DNA from: Phaeoceros laevis
Lineage: Eukaryota; Anthocerotophyta; Anthocerotopsida; Notothyladales
Assembly (NCBI GenBank): GCA_049999765.1
Contig: JBNGIQ010008194.1
Span: forward strand, 1-23,798
Direction: 5' to 3'
DNA: 23,798 bases
Shown: piece after piece, positions 10,013-19,705 of the stretch
Position numbering within the stretch: the stretch's first letter is position 1
How the letters are laid out: the number at the start of each line of letters is the position of its first letter
Notes under the pieces: generated by a model
The model's database searches: none
The model's input: only the letters and a program-made list of their open reading frames with translations
Told to the model about the DNA's origin: nothing
Program-made: the position numbers and the translations under genes

Positions 10013-12394
10013 TCAGTGTCGACCCTTACAGCTACAGGACCCTGCCTCGAATCGATGCACACGGTACCCGTCCCTAACAACTATGTCCCTCTTTTCAACT
10101 CTTGACATAACCTCTGTGGAGGAGTGGCAGTCCCTGCACATGCGCAGGTTTTTGGTTACCAGCAGAGGTGTGCCATCTGGAGTGTTTAAGAGACCATACG
10201 CCAGCGCTAGCTTCTCAGCATGCCCACACAGTTGATCTTCCTTTTCCTTCTCAGGCACTCGCTTCAACACCACCTTGGTGTGTGGTACATGGTTTCCTTC
10301 CTCCTTCAAACGTACATTTGTACTCTGTACTTTGCATGGTATGTCATCCCTTTCTTCTCCCACCGCAAATGTATGCACCTGCTTGTTCACCTCAATGCCT
10401 GCCACTGCAGGTTTCTTGCTAGCGCCTGCCAGCTTTCTCAACCTTTCTACTCTATCCACATCTGTCCATCTATCTGCATCTGCATACATATTGGCCATGA
10501 GAACATATGGGGCGGCAGTTTTAGGATCCAGCTCAAGAAGACTTTCAAAACACCTTGTTCCCCTTTCTATATCTCCATGACTCTTGCAGGCACTCAGCAA
10601 CGACATCAACCCAACAGCGTTGTTTTTGCACTCAACTGACGCCAGCATCTTCTCTGCCTCATCTATATGGCCTGCCCGCCCAAGAAGGTCAACCATGCAG
10701 TTATAATGCTCAATAGTTGGTTTGAGGCCATGCTGATTCACCATGGCTTGGAAATACTGCCAACCCTTACTGACCAGCCCCTCATGACTGCAGGCTACAA
10801 AAAGGCAAGTAAACGTGGTGTCATTGGGCTGAATACCAGCCAGCATCATCTCTTCGAAACAGGCTATCGCCATGTTGCCTTCGTTATTTGCACCATATCC
10901 ACTTATCATGGAAGTCCATGTCACCGAATCCCTTGTGGCCAGACTGTCAAACACCATGCGTGCATCGTCCAGTTTGCCACACTTTGCATACATGTTTACC
11001 AGACAGTTGCCCACTACTACAGCACCATCAAGTAGCCCTCTTTCCACAATCTGTGCATGCAGCCGCTTGCCCTGTTGCAGAGCACCAGAACTTGCACAAG
11101 CCTTCAGGAGGCAAGTGAATGTAACAGTGTTTGGTAAAACCAGGCCTTCCTGCTCCATCCTTGCATACAAAGTGAGCGCCTGGGGACCGAGCCCATGCTC
11201 AGCATACCCATTTATCATGGCATTCCATGTCACAACATCCTTTGTGGACAGACTGTCAAACACTTCGCGTGCATCTTCCAACATGCCACATTTTGCATAC
11301 CCATCAATCATGGTAGTCGATGCCACGACATCTCTTGTGGTCATGCTGTCAAAAACCCTGCGTGCATCGTCCAATTTCCCACATTTTGCATACATGTCTA
11401 CCAAGCAGTTGCAAACAAAAGAGTTAGGCTGAATGCCACTCTCCAACACATCAGAATGCACCTGCTTTCCAGACTTCAAATCTTCCGCTCTTGCACAAGC
11501 TTGCAGAGCTGCCACGAAGATGTGGCCATTAGGCTCCAAACCTGAGCTGCGCATGTCATTGTACAGTTGAATGGCCTCTCTAGGTTTCCCATGTTCAGTC
11601 TGTGCAGAGATTATGGAAAACCAAAGGAAGACTGATGGTTTGGCCACTCTTTTGAACACCTGCATCGCCTCCTGTAACTGGCCTTGACATGCATACATGC
11701 GCAAGATGTGGTTGCCCAAAAATGCATTTGTGTCGTACCCAAGTTTAACGGTGAGATCATCAAGTCGTCTCCCCAACACCAGATTTTTCTCAGCCCCACA
11801 TCTCTGGATGACTCTGTACAAGAGAGAAGTGGACACACGAGCCTGTGTATCAGCCAAGACGGTCAAAGCGTCAACTGCTCGACCCAACTGCCCATTGTCA
11901 CACAGTTCGGTAACAGCTTGAGCCGTTCCGTACCCTTGGCAATCTAGCACAGTCGGAGCACCAGTACTACGGTGCAACAAGGGGTTGAATGTAGGAGCAG
12001 GCCATGTAATCCGCTTGTCCAAGACAGTCAGCTGCGCATCCAACCAAACAGGCTTGTAGAAGTTGATCAGCCACACTGGCTCCTTCGACTCCTTGTGCCC
12101 GAAATTGGGAGAGCCGGAGCTCTTCTTGTCCTTCCTGCAGTCCGACCACAATGTCGGATTCAAGGGAGACTCCCTCCATAACAACTCCTGCCGCTCTACT
12201 GCGTTGCTGCTGTCCGGTATGCCTAGCTTGGCTGCTGCACAACTGCAGGGCAAGAATGTGCAGCTTGTGTATATGCGTTGCCTAGGGGGCACACTCAAGT
12301 TCCGCTCCAGGGTGTGGGGACGCCCACCAGCTCTTGGCTTCCAAAACCGTTGTTGCTGCATTGCGCGGGTGGTGCGCAATTGCAGGTGGAGCAA
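10013..12394 (-). CDS. PPR-E-DYW protein A, KP-type deaminase domain, putative organelle RNA editing factor
   Basis: Intronless, 793 aa, predicted organelle-targeted. The first about 60 residues are Arg/Gln/Ser-rich; Met1 at 12394 or Met12 could start. About 11 PLS-type PPR repeats lie between residues about 210 and 590. They include LVDMYAKCGKLDDARRVFD, MINGYAEHGLGPQAL, LVNMYAKCGKLDDARMVFD and MVDLLGRAGHIDEAEKML. E1/E2 follow (DIERGTRCFE, YVLMANMYADADRW). The box normally reading KxPGxSWIEV is KKPAVAGIEVNKQVHTF. The deaminase domain keeps the zinc and active-site signature HAE and CRDCH, but the last residues are GSCSCKGRH rather than CSCGDYW. PPR tracts bind single-stranded organelle RNA, and DYW domains deaminate C or, in the KP variant, are thought to aminate U. 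The gene is a tandem duplicate of protein B, from which it differs by one extra S-type repeat (residues about 357-387). Confidence 0.9.
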   Translation of the reverse strand: MLHLQLRTTRAMQQQRFWKPRAGGRPHTLERNLSVPPRQRIYTSCTFLPCSCAAAKLGIPDSSNAVERQELLWRESPLNPTLWSDCRKDKKSSGSPNFGHKESKEPVWLINFYKPVWLDAQLTVLDKRITWPAPTFNPLLHRSTGAPTVLDCQGYGTAQAVTELCDNGQLGRAVDALTVLADTQARVSTSLLYRVIQRCGAEKNLVLGRRLDDLTVKLGYDTNAFLGNHILRMYACQGQLQEAMQVFKRVAKPSVFLWFSIISAQTEHGKPREAIQLYNDMRSSGLEPNGHIFVAALQACARAEDLKSGKQVHSDVLESGIQPNSFVCNCLVDMYAKCGKLDDARRVFDSMTTRDVVASTTMIDGYAKCGMLEDAREVFDSLSTKDVVTWNAMINGYAEHGLGPQALTLYARMEQEGLVLPNTVTFTCLLKACASSGALQQGKRLHAQIVERGLLDGAVVVGNCLVNMYAKCGKLDDARMVFDSLATRDSVTWTSMISGYGANNEGNMAIACFEEMMLAGIQPNDTTFTCLFVACSHEGLVSKGWQYFQAMVNQHGLKPTIEHYNCMVDLLGRAGHIDEAEKMLASVECKNNAVGLMSLLSACKSHGDIERGTRCFESLLELDPKTAAPYVLMANMYADADRWTDVDRVERLRKLAGASKKPAVAGIEVNKQVHTFAVGEERDDIPCKVQSTNVRLKEEGNHVPHTKVVLKRVPEKEKEDQLCGHAEKLALAYGLLNTPDGTPLLVTKNLRMCRDCHSSTEVMSRVEKRDIVVRDGYRVHRFEAGSCSCKGRH
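11231..11323 (-). repeat. Extra 31-residue PPR S-repeat unique to gene A
   Basis: The 93-nt unit encodes TTMIDGYAKCGMLEDAREVFD plus flanking residues. It is absent from gene B, where LVDMYAKCGALEDARRVFD passes directly to MINGYAEHGLGPEAL. Similar nucleotides at 11231 and 11324 (CACAACATCCTTTG versus CACGACATCTCTTG) show it is an in-frame tandem duplication or deletion of one repeat. By the PPR code (position 5 Thr, last Asp) it would favour G; that reading is inference. Confidence 0.8.
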
Positions 12395-12953
12395 AGATGG
12401 TAGCTTGCAGGCCCAGAAGTCTGCCCGACAGTAGTACGTGCCGTGGATTTACCATTCTTCGGACCAATTGCTTGCAGCTAGATGGGTGCGACGAAGACCA
12501 GCAGCCGGATGGCATCCCGGCTGGTTCACATGGTGGAACCGCACGTGCACCATTCTGCATCCTGTGGTGCGCCACCCGTGCGAGGCAAGGGATGTCAACT
12601 GGACAATCCAGGCAGTCAGAACGGCAGCCGGAGGAGGTTTTCTTCATGTGCACCCTGATTTTGGACGCTTGTCGACAACAGCCAAACTGGCAAAGGCTTC
12701 TACGTGAAGGGCCCCTGCGTGCATAAAAACTTATTTACCATCAATCTGGCTGCAAACGTGTAGACAAAGCCTGTGGCTCAGCCAGTGAAGGAAAACGTCC
12801 ACAGAACTTGATTTTCTCTTAGGTCAATTCCTTGAACATATTTACACGGGCACCGGATGGATTTACCTGTAACAGGCTGCAAAAGAAAAGCAGAAAGGCC
12901 ACGAGGGGCTGGATCCAGTTGGAACTGCCTCAGTTGGCAATTTTGCTTCTCGT
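12395..12953. other. Spacer between tandem PPR genes
   Basis: From 12395 to about 12490 the spacer is homologous to the flank upstream of gene B at about 15240-15335 (for example CCAATTGCTTGCAGCT against CCAATTTCTTAAAGCT). About 12500-12905 is unique, and from about 12909 homology to the 9961 region begins. A minus-strand frame 12653-12282 is an alternative frame of the gene A 5' region and not a gene. The spacer should hold gene A's promoter; no clear TATA box is seen. Confidence 0.5.
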
Positions 12954-15125
12954 TCAATGACGACCCTTACAGCTACACGACCCTCCCTCGAATCGATGAA
13001 CACGGTATCCGTCCCTTACGACGATGTTCCTCTTTTCAACCCTCGACATTACCTCCGTGGAAGAGTGGCAGTCCCTGCACATGCGCAGGTTTTTTGTTAC
13101 CAGCAGGGGTGTGCCATCGGGAGTGTTCAAGAGACCATACGCCAGAGCTAGCTTCTCAGCATGCCCACAGAGCTGATCTTCCTTCTCCTTCTCAGACACT
13201 GGCTTCAATACCAGCTTGGTGTGTGATACATGGTTTCCTTCCTCCTTCAGACGTACATTTGTACTCCGAACCTTGCAGGAGATGTCATTCCTTTCATCCC
13301 CCACAACAAATGTATGCACCTGCTTGCCCACCTCAATGCCTGCCATGGCAGGTTTCTTGCGAGCTCCTGTTAACTTCCTCAGCCCTTCAATTCTATCTAC
13401 ATCCGCCCACCTATCTGCATCTGCGTATATATTGGCCATAAGCACATATGGGGCGGCAGTTTGAGGATCCAGCTCCACGAGACTTTCGAAACACCTTGTT
13501 CCCCGCTCTATATCCCCATGACTCTTGCAGGCATTCAGTAACGACATCAACCCAACAGCATTGGTTCTACACCTAACTGATACCAGCAGCTTCTCTGCCT
13601 CATCCATATGGCCCGCCCTCCCAAGCAGATCAACCATGCAATTATAATGCTCAATAGTAGGGTTGAGGCCATGCTGGTTCACCATGGCATCGAAATACTG
13701 TCGACCCTTAGTAACCAGACCCTCATGGCTGCAGGCTACAAGAAGGCAAGTAAACGTGGTTTCATTGGGCTGAATACCAGCCAGCATCATCTCTTCAAAA
13801 CAAGCTACAGCCTTGCAGCCTTCATTATTCGTACCATATCCACTTATCATGGCAGTCCATGTTACAGCATCCCTTGTGCCCAGACTGTCAAACACCATGC
13901 GTGCCTCTTCCATTTGGCCACACTTTGCATACATGTTTACCAGACAGTTGCCCACTACTATCTCACATTCAAGTAGTCCTCTTGCCACAATCTGTGAGTG
14001 CAACTGCCTGCCCTGTTGTAGAGCACCAGCACTTGCACAAGCCTTCAGAAGGCAAGTGAATGTAAAACTGCCTGGTAAAATCCGGCCTTCCTGCTCCATC
14101 TTTGCATACAAAGTAAGCGCCTCTGGACCCAGCCCATGCTCAGCATACCCATTGATCATGGTATTCCATGTCACGGCATCCCTTGTGGCCATACTGTCAA
14201 AAACCCTGCGTGCATCTTCCAATGCCCCACATTTCGCATACATGTCCACTAGGCAGTTGCAAACAAACGAGTCAGGCCGAATGCAACTTTCCAACAAATC
14301 CAAATGCACCTGCTTGCCAGACTGCAAATCTGCTGCACTTGCACAAGCTTGCAGAACTGCCACAAAAACATGGCCGTCCGACTTCACATTGGAAGAACGC
14401 ATCCGCTGATACAGTTGTATGGCCCGCTTGGGTTCTCCATGTTTAGCATATGCTGAGATGATGGAAGACCACATGAAAGCATCTGGTGTGGCCACCCTGG
14501 TGAACACCTGCATAGCCTCATTTAACCGGCCTTGGCTTGCATACATGCGCAAAATATGGTTCCCCATAAATGCATTGGATGCGTACCCAAGCTTGACAGT
14601 AAGATCATCCAGTCGTCTCCCCAACACCACATTTTTCTCAGCCCCACATCTCTGGATGATTCTGTAGAGGAGAGAAGGGGGCACACGAGATTGTGTCTCC
14701 GCCAAAACAGTCAACGCGTCAACTGCTCGACTTAGCTGTCCATTCCCAGACGGTTCCCTCGCAGCTTTAGCCGTTTCTAACCTTTGGCACTCTGGCACCG
14801 TCGGAGCGCCAGCATCCCCCTGCAAAATGTGGTTGGTTGTGGGCTGAACAGGACCTCCAACCCGCTTGTCCCGGACAGTCAGCTTCTCATCCACCCAATC
14901 AGGGTTGTAGAAGTTATTCGTCCGTAGGAGCTCCTTGGACACTCTGTGCCTCAACTCGGGACAGCGGGGGCTCTTTTTGTCCTTCCTGCAGTCCCACCGC
15001 AATGTGGGGTCAAGGAATACTGCCTTGGCAACAACTCCTGCGGCTCTACTGCACTGCTCTTGTTCGGTATGCCTAGCTTGACTGCTGCGCAACTGCAGGG
15101 CACCAATTTGCTTGTGTATATCCAT
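12954..15125 (-). CDS. PPR-E-DYW protein B, KP-type deaminase domain, tandem paralogue
   Basis: Intronless; 723 aa from the first in-frame Met (15125). About ten PLS repeats are present, for example MIISAYAKHGEPKRAI-type, LVDMYAKCGALEDARRVFD and LVNMYAKCGQMEEARMVFD. E1/E2 follow, then the KP box KKPAMAGIEVGKQVHTF, HAE, CRDCH and the terminus GGSCSCKGRH. It is closely similar to protein A throughout, except for one missing S repeat and a different N-terminus. The frame homologous to A's transit peptide continues upstream in another frame (15298-14951, NAMQRQRSWMRT, PCSCAAVKLGIP). A one-base difference near 15005-15010 separates it from the main frame. Either B now starts at 15125 with a new N-terminus (MDIHKQIGALQLRSSQ) or it has lost proper targeting. 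The deaminase end looks intact. Confidence 0.88.
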   Translation of the reverse strand: MDIHKQIGALQLRSSQARHTEQEQCSRAAGVVAKAVFLDPTLRWDCRKDKKSPRCPELRHRVSKELLRTNNFYNPDWVDEKLTVRDKRVGGPVQPTTNHILQGDAGAPTVPECQRLETAKAAREPSGNGQLSRAVDALTVLAETQSRVPPSLLYRIIQRCGAEKNVVLGRRLDDLTVKLGYASNAFMGNHILRMYASQGRLNEAMQVFTRVATPDAFMWSSIISAYAKHGEPKRAIQLYQRMRSSNVKSDGHVFVAVLQACASAADLQSGKQVHLDLLESCIRPDSFVCNCLVDMYAKCGALEDARRVFDSMATRDAVTWNTMINGYAEHGLGPEALTLYAKMEQEGRILPGSFTFTCLLKACASAGALQQGRQLHSQIVARGLLECEIVVGNCLVNMYAKCGQMEEARMVFDSLGTRDAVTWTAMISGYGTNNEGCKAVACFEEMMLAGIQPNETTFTCLLVACSHEGLVTKGRQYFDAMVNQHGLNPTIEHYNCMVDLLGRAGHMDEAEKLLVSVRCRTNAVGLMSLLNACKSHGDIERGTRCFESLVELDPQTAAPYVLMANIYADADRWADVDRIEGLRKLTGARKKPAMAGIEVGKQVHTFVVGDERNDISCKVRSTNVRLKEEGNHVSHTKLVLKPVSEKEKEDQLCGHAEKLALAYGLLNTPDGTPLLVTKNLRMCRDCHSSTEVMSRVEKRNIVVRDGYRVHRFEGGSCSCKGRH

Positions 15126-16280
15126 TGCCTGGGGGCAACATTCAAATTCTTATCCAGGGCGTGGGTCTTCGCACCAGCGGTTCGCATCCAAGACCGCTGT
15201 CGCTGCATCGCGTTGGTGGTGCGCAATTGGAGCTGCCAGCAAGGTGGCTTACTGCGGGGCCACAACCGTGGCCGGAAGTGGTAGTCTAAATGCCACACGC
15301 TCCTGTGGCCAATTTCTTAAAGCTGGATGAGTGTGACCAACGTCAAGAAATTAGCTCACATTATTTCTATTTTACTCACATGGAAGGAGAAGAGCAACAT
15401 ACTGTAGGCTTCATTTTTTGTTTTTACGGATGCATTGAAGGCTTCTGATTCCAATCCCATTACTCCCGGTCCACAACGTTTTGGCGCGCCTGACTCCCCG
15501 TCTTTGCGGTGACCGATTCCTGTTCGAAGATGGACGGTTCTTCGAACCTCCTGGCCGCTCTCCTGCCTGTCTCTGATAGGCGCTCCCGGGAATCTCTTCT
15601 CGGAGTCTGCTGCAAGGTTCTCATACACCAGACCGGCCGGCCATCCCGTCAAATGTTGTTTTGTGCAAGCAGGGTCTTTTGGCTGCCTTCGGTGCAAACA
15701 GGGTTTAGGGCATCTCTGTGGAACGATACCGGCCCCTGCACTGCTACCAGGCATATCGATCTGCTGCTGCAGGCACGGAAGGCATCGCGTGCAGACGCCG
15801 TCCCTTGCCCGAGCATCTCCAATATTCAGGAGCAGACCAGGTCCTCCTCTTCCTCCTCCCAACTTTCACTCCCACACCCATTCCGTCTCCAGCTCCCTCT
15901 CCATCTTCATTTCCACGAACTTGCACCTCTCCAACCCCTTCCCCTCCGCCTGGCCATGGCCGCACTCCCCCCCCGCTTGATCCGCTTGGCTTGGCTAATG
16001 TATGTGTGAATCCAGCCTAGCTAACCTTGAAGCACGTGGTGCATGGAAGGCCTAGGCCTGCTCACAGGCTCCGCTCTGCAGTCATTCTCTTCGAAGCCAA
16101 GGTTGTGTGGCTCCTCAGTTTTCATTACATGTGCAGGCCTCGGGAGCGGGTGGCATCAAATCGTTGCTCGTCACAGAAACAAGAATTTCTGATTTGCATC
16201 TAGTTATGATGGCCTTGGCAAAGCAGGTTATGGTAGGGCGATTTGTGCAACGCAGTTCTGGCGGGGGTGGTGCAAGCTTC
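15126..16280. promoter_or_regulatory. Divergent promoter region with pyrimidine-rich tract
   Basis: This region separates PPR gene B (leftward) from the receptor kinase (rightward). From about 15839 to 15955 the plus strand is strongly C/T-rich (CCTCCTCTTCCTCCTCCC and similar), as in plant 5' leaders and CT-rich core promoters. It is followed by an 18-codon open frame, 15956-16009, whose ATG sits in the context GCCATGGCC; this could be an upstream ORF of the receptor-kinase mRNA. Longer frames here (15509-16009 plus, 15862-15356 minus) show only low-complexity composition. No TATA box is convincing. Confidence 0.45.
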
Positions 16281-18906
16281 ATGATATGGGAGCTACTCAT
16301 GATGTGCAATTTGCTGCTCTGCCGATTTCGGAGCAACGTTGGTGCTGAGCTTTCCCGAGATGGACTCCTTCTATTGGAGTTTGCGAGTAATAACCCGGGT
16401 AATCGACTGGGCCAGTGCCAGGGTGACATCCGCACCTGGAACGCGAGCGACGATACCCCTTGTGGTTGGCTACGGGTGTTCTGTGACGCCCAGTCCGCTG
16501 TGCACAGGCTTGATTTCTCCGGCTGCGCTATGTCGGAATTTTTCTTCTTTGCCCCGTTGAATCGGCTAGGGGGCCTCAAAGAGTTGGACCTGTCGTCCAA
16601 CCCCTCATTTTCGGCTGATGATGAATTTGTATCCCTTCTCGATTTCACTGGGCTCACGTGGCTGGATATTTCTGGAAGTTGGTCCGCCGCCGATGCCTTG
16701 ACTTCAGAGAGCAACAGCAGCGGACTTGGCAGCCTCCGGTACCTATATGCGGAAGGGGGCTATGACGGGCATCGAACGGCCCCCTCCTCGAGCTTGGAGG
16801 GGCTGCGGGAGCTGGTGTTTTTGTCTTTTGCTGGCAGTGGATTGTCTGGAGATATTCCTGAGGACTTGCGCAATCTGAGCAAGCTGGTGAGCCTGGACCT
16901 GTCTTCTAACTTCCTCCAGGGAAGCATGCCCAATTTGGAGGGGCTTACGCGCCTCACCCAACTCTCTCTCACCTTCAACAATCTTAGCGGGGACGTGCCC
17001 ACTGCGCCCAGTCTGCAATACCTTGATGCAGCCCACAACAGTTTCACAAACCTCACGGATGCCTTCTTTCAGATGTCCGCTCTGAGGCTGGTGAACCTTT
17101 CTCGGAATCAGTTGGGGGGTCAACTCCCGGAAAACATGGGCCTCAAACTTCCTAGGCTTGAGGTGTTGGACCTGTCATGGAACGTTCTGCGCGGCCCCAT
17201 CCCGACCACGTTGCCAAATGTAGCGTACCTGGACTTGTCTCACAACAGCTTGTCTGGCCGTATCCCTCCGGATTTTCAATTTGGTGTTATTGCTTCCGAC
17301 GACGTGGACCCGACCCCGTGGTTGGATCTGTCTGGGAATCAGCTGAATGGCAGCATTTCGGCCAGTTTGCTATATCCCCTGAACCAAACTCCGGCTGCAC
17401 TCAGTTGTTATGTTAATCTTTCGAGTAATTCTCGTAATTCTTTCGGCTACCATTTTCTTCGCTTTGCCTAACTTGGAGTACATCAATCTGTCAGGCAACA
17501 ATCTCTCGGGAACCATTCCATCTGGCCTGCCTGGGGTTGTATATAACGCAAGCTCCTTCGCTGACAACCCAGGGCTCTGCGGAGGACCTCTTCAGCCTTG
17601 TATCCTCCCTCAACCTCCTGCCCAACGAGGGCTTGTGATCAAAGTGTGGGTCCTTGTGATAATTGTGGTTGCGGTTGTATTGGTTTGCACGGGTAGCTGT
17701 CTGCTCCTCCTTTGGAGATGGAAAGTGTATTCCAACTTGAAGAAGCACCAACAAGACGCGGACTTGATTGCCACGCTGCTGGAGAGGCAAACCGTGACGG
17801 TGATGCCTCTTCAGGAACTCCGCAGAGCCACCTCCAACTTTTCGGAGTCGGCCCAGACTGGAGCGGGCGGCTTCGGCACAGTGTACACTGGCAAGCTCGC
17901 TAATGGCACAGCGGTGGCCATCAAGAAAGGCAAGAGGGAAGGCTCCCCCGAGTACAAGCAGCAGTTTCTCAATGAGGTCAGGATTCTGTCCGGAGTGAAT
18001 CACAGATACCTGGTGCAGTTGCTGGGCTGCTCAATGGACAACAAAGTTGCTCTCCTCGTCTTCGAGTTTGTCCCCAATGGCACCCTGCAGGAACATCTCC
18101 AAGGGAAGAGACCAGGATTTTCTCCGCTGAGTTGGAGACAACGCCTTCGCATAGCACTCCAGACTTCCGATGCTCTGGCGTATCTTCATTCTGCTGCAGA
18201 CCCTTCCATCATCCACAGAGATGGGAAGTCCTCAAATATTCTCCTGGACCATGACTTGAATGCCAAGGTAGCAGACTTCGGCATCTCCAAGCTAGCTCCC
18301 AGCAACGCAGCCACCCATGTTTCCACAGTCGCAGTCCAAGGCACCATGGGCTACATCGATCCGGAATACTATGTCTGCCTCCAGCTCACTCCCAGGAGCG
18401 ACGTCTACAGCTTCGGGGTTGTGCTGCTGGAACTCATCTCCGCAAAGCGTGCTGTTGATTTTCAGAGAGGAGAGGACGAGGCTAGCTTGGCGATCCTGGC
18501 ATTTTCGGCTAGGGACAGGGGGGAGTGGGAAGGATTGATCGACCCTGTGTTGGCGGACATATACAGTTTAGACCATGGTAAGGCATCCATAGAGAGTGTG
18601 GGCGATTTGGCTGTCAGGTGCTTGGCCTTAAAAGCCCGAGAGCGTCCCGAAATGAAGGAGGTGTGGAAGGCGTTGCAGACCGTCTGGCTTCAGTGGGACT
18701 CCAACGCATCCTTCCAATCGGATGATGGCCAGCATGATCTGCAGCCACAGAATCCTTACAGTGATGGCTATGCTTCAAATGACTCCATGTCCCCACTAAG
18801 TTCCGGTGCATCTCTGTGGAGTAGATCCAGCACATCCGGTTCTCAAATTGAGATGCAACATCCCCGATTTCAACATAGTAGAAGTAAGCTGCCTGACGAC
18901 GCTTGA
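16281..18906 (+). CDS. LRR receptor-like kinase with WAK-like kinase domain
   Basis: Predicted plasma-membrane receptor kinase. I chose the Met at 16281 because it opens a hydrophobic leader (MIWELLMMCNLLLC) before an LRRNT-type segment (SRDGLLLLEFAS, DDTPCGWLRVFC). About ten LRRs follow, such as LVSLDLSSNFLQGSMP, LEVLDLSWNVLRGPIP and VAYLDLSHNSLSGRIP. After the last LRR come NPGLCGGP, a membrane helix (VWVLVIIVVAVVLV) and a kinase with GAGGFGTVY, VAIKKG, HRDGKSSNILLD, DFGISKL, GTMGYIDPEYY and SDVYSFGVVLLE. The ectodomain frame stops at 17471, and the kinase frame is open from 17410. They can be joined by a 67-nt GT-AG intron (17412-17478, phase 0), giving 852 aa. Alternatively a one-base frameshift lies inside the last LRR. 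HRD is followed by Gly where Val or Ile is usual. The kinase loop resembles WAK-like and LRK10-like kinases. Confidence 0.82.
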
Positions 18907-19705
18907 TGATCGACTGATGGATTTTAACCACAGCCAGTATCATGCAAACAGCGAGTATAATCAGAATGGTTGTACGAAAGGTCTCTGTGCCAAAGGTGAG
19001 GGTTTGCTTAACCGGGGTTGCATAATAGTAACTATTAAGGAACTACACGTGAAAATCATCACAAACAAAGTGACATAAATCAAAGTGCAAGAGGACAGGG
19101 AAAAGACGAATCCCTCAACATTATTTTTTGTAGCCTTGTTCCTTTTGAAAAATCCAAACCTTGTGCGGCTGAATGTTACTCCCAATATGTGACTGCTGGA
19201 CCTGTCCTTGCCGGACATGTGACTATCCGCCGAGCCTTGCTCCATCCGATCCTAAGTGCCACCAAACTTATGACTGCAGAACCTGTGACTTCCGAACCGA
19301 AGATAATCGAACCTAGCTCCAAAAATTGCCCATTCATTAGTGACAATTCACTTGTTGGCAAGACGCACATAATTGGGGAAAGAGAGGCACAATTGAGAAA
19401 GAATTGACTTGAGTTGAATTTATGATGCATTTGAGCAAAATGGGATCAAAGTACGCTTTTATCAATTATGTGAAAAGGGGAGCTTTTTTGGCACAATCAA
19501 CGTCATAAAAATATTAGACACACACAAGAGCATGTGCAAAACGAATTCCATGCATATGAGCTATGGACGTTTCTTAAATGAGTGCAATATTAGCAAAGTA
19601 CAGACATAACCAGATTTCGAGGGAGCCGGGTACTTGTACTTGGTGTGTCACGGAAATGACGGCGTGCTCGATCCCAATGTGGAATCGGTATAGCGCGGCT
19701 CCTTG

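Larger units (their letters stand above)
9961..15335 (-). repeat. Head-to-tail segmental duplication carrying PPR genes A and B
   Basis: Copy 1 is about 9961-12490 and copy 2 about 12909-15335. Corresponding points are offset by about 2941 bp at the stop codons and about 2850 bp near the N-termini. The difference is accounted for by the 93-bp extra repeat in copy 1 and the one-base indel. Homology covers the coding region plus about 50 bp downstream and about 100 bp upstream. The copies therefore arose from a small DNA segment by unequal exchange, not whole-genome duplication. The boundaries are estimates by eye. Confidence 0.8.

Noticed and set aside
12282-12653. 123-codon minus-strand frame upstream of PPR gene A
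   Set aside because: It is an alternative frame of the gene A leader; the homologous stretch upstream of gene B does not preserve it.
15509-16009. 166-codon plus-strand frame as a gene
   Set aside because: Its second half is translated C/T-rich low-complexity sequence, and no domain or start context supports it beyond the short terminal frame.
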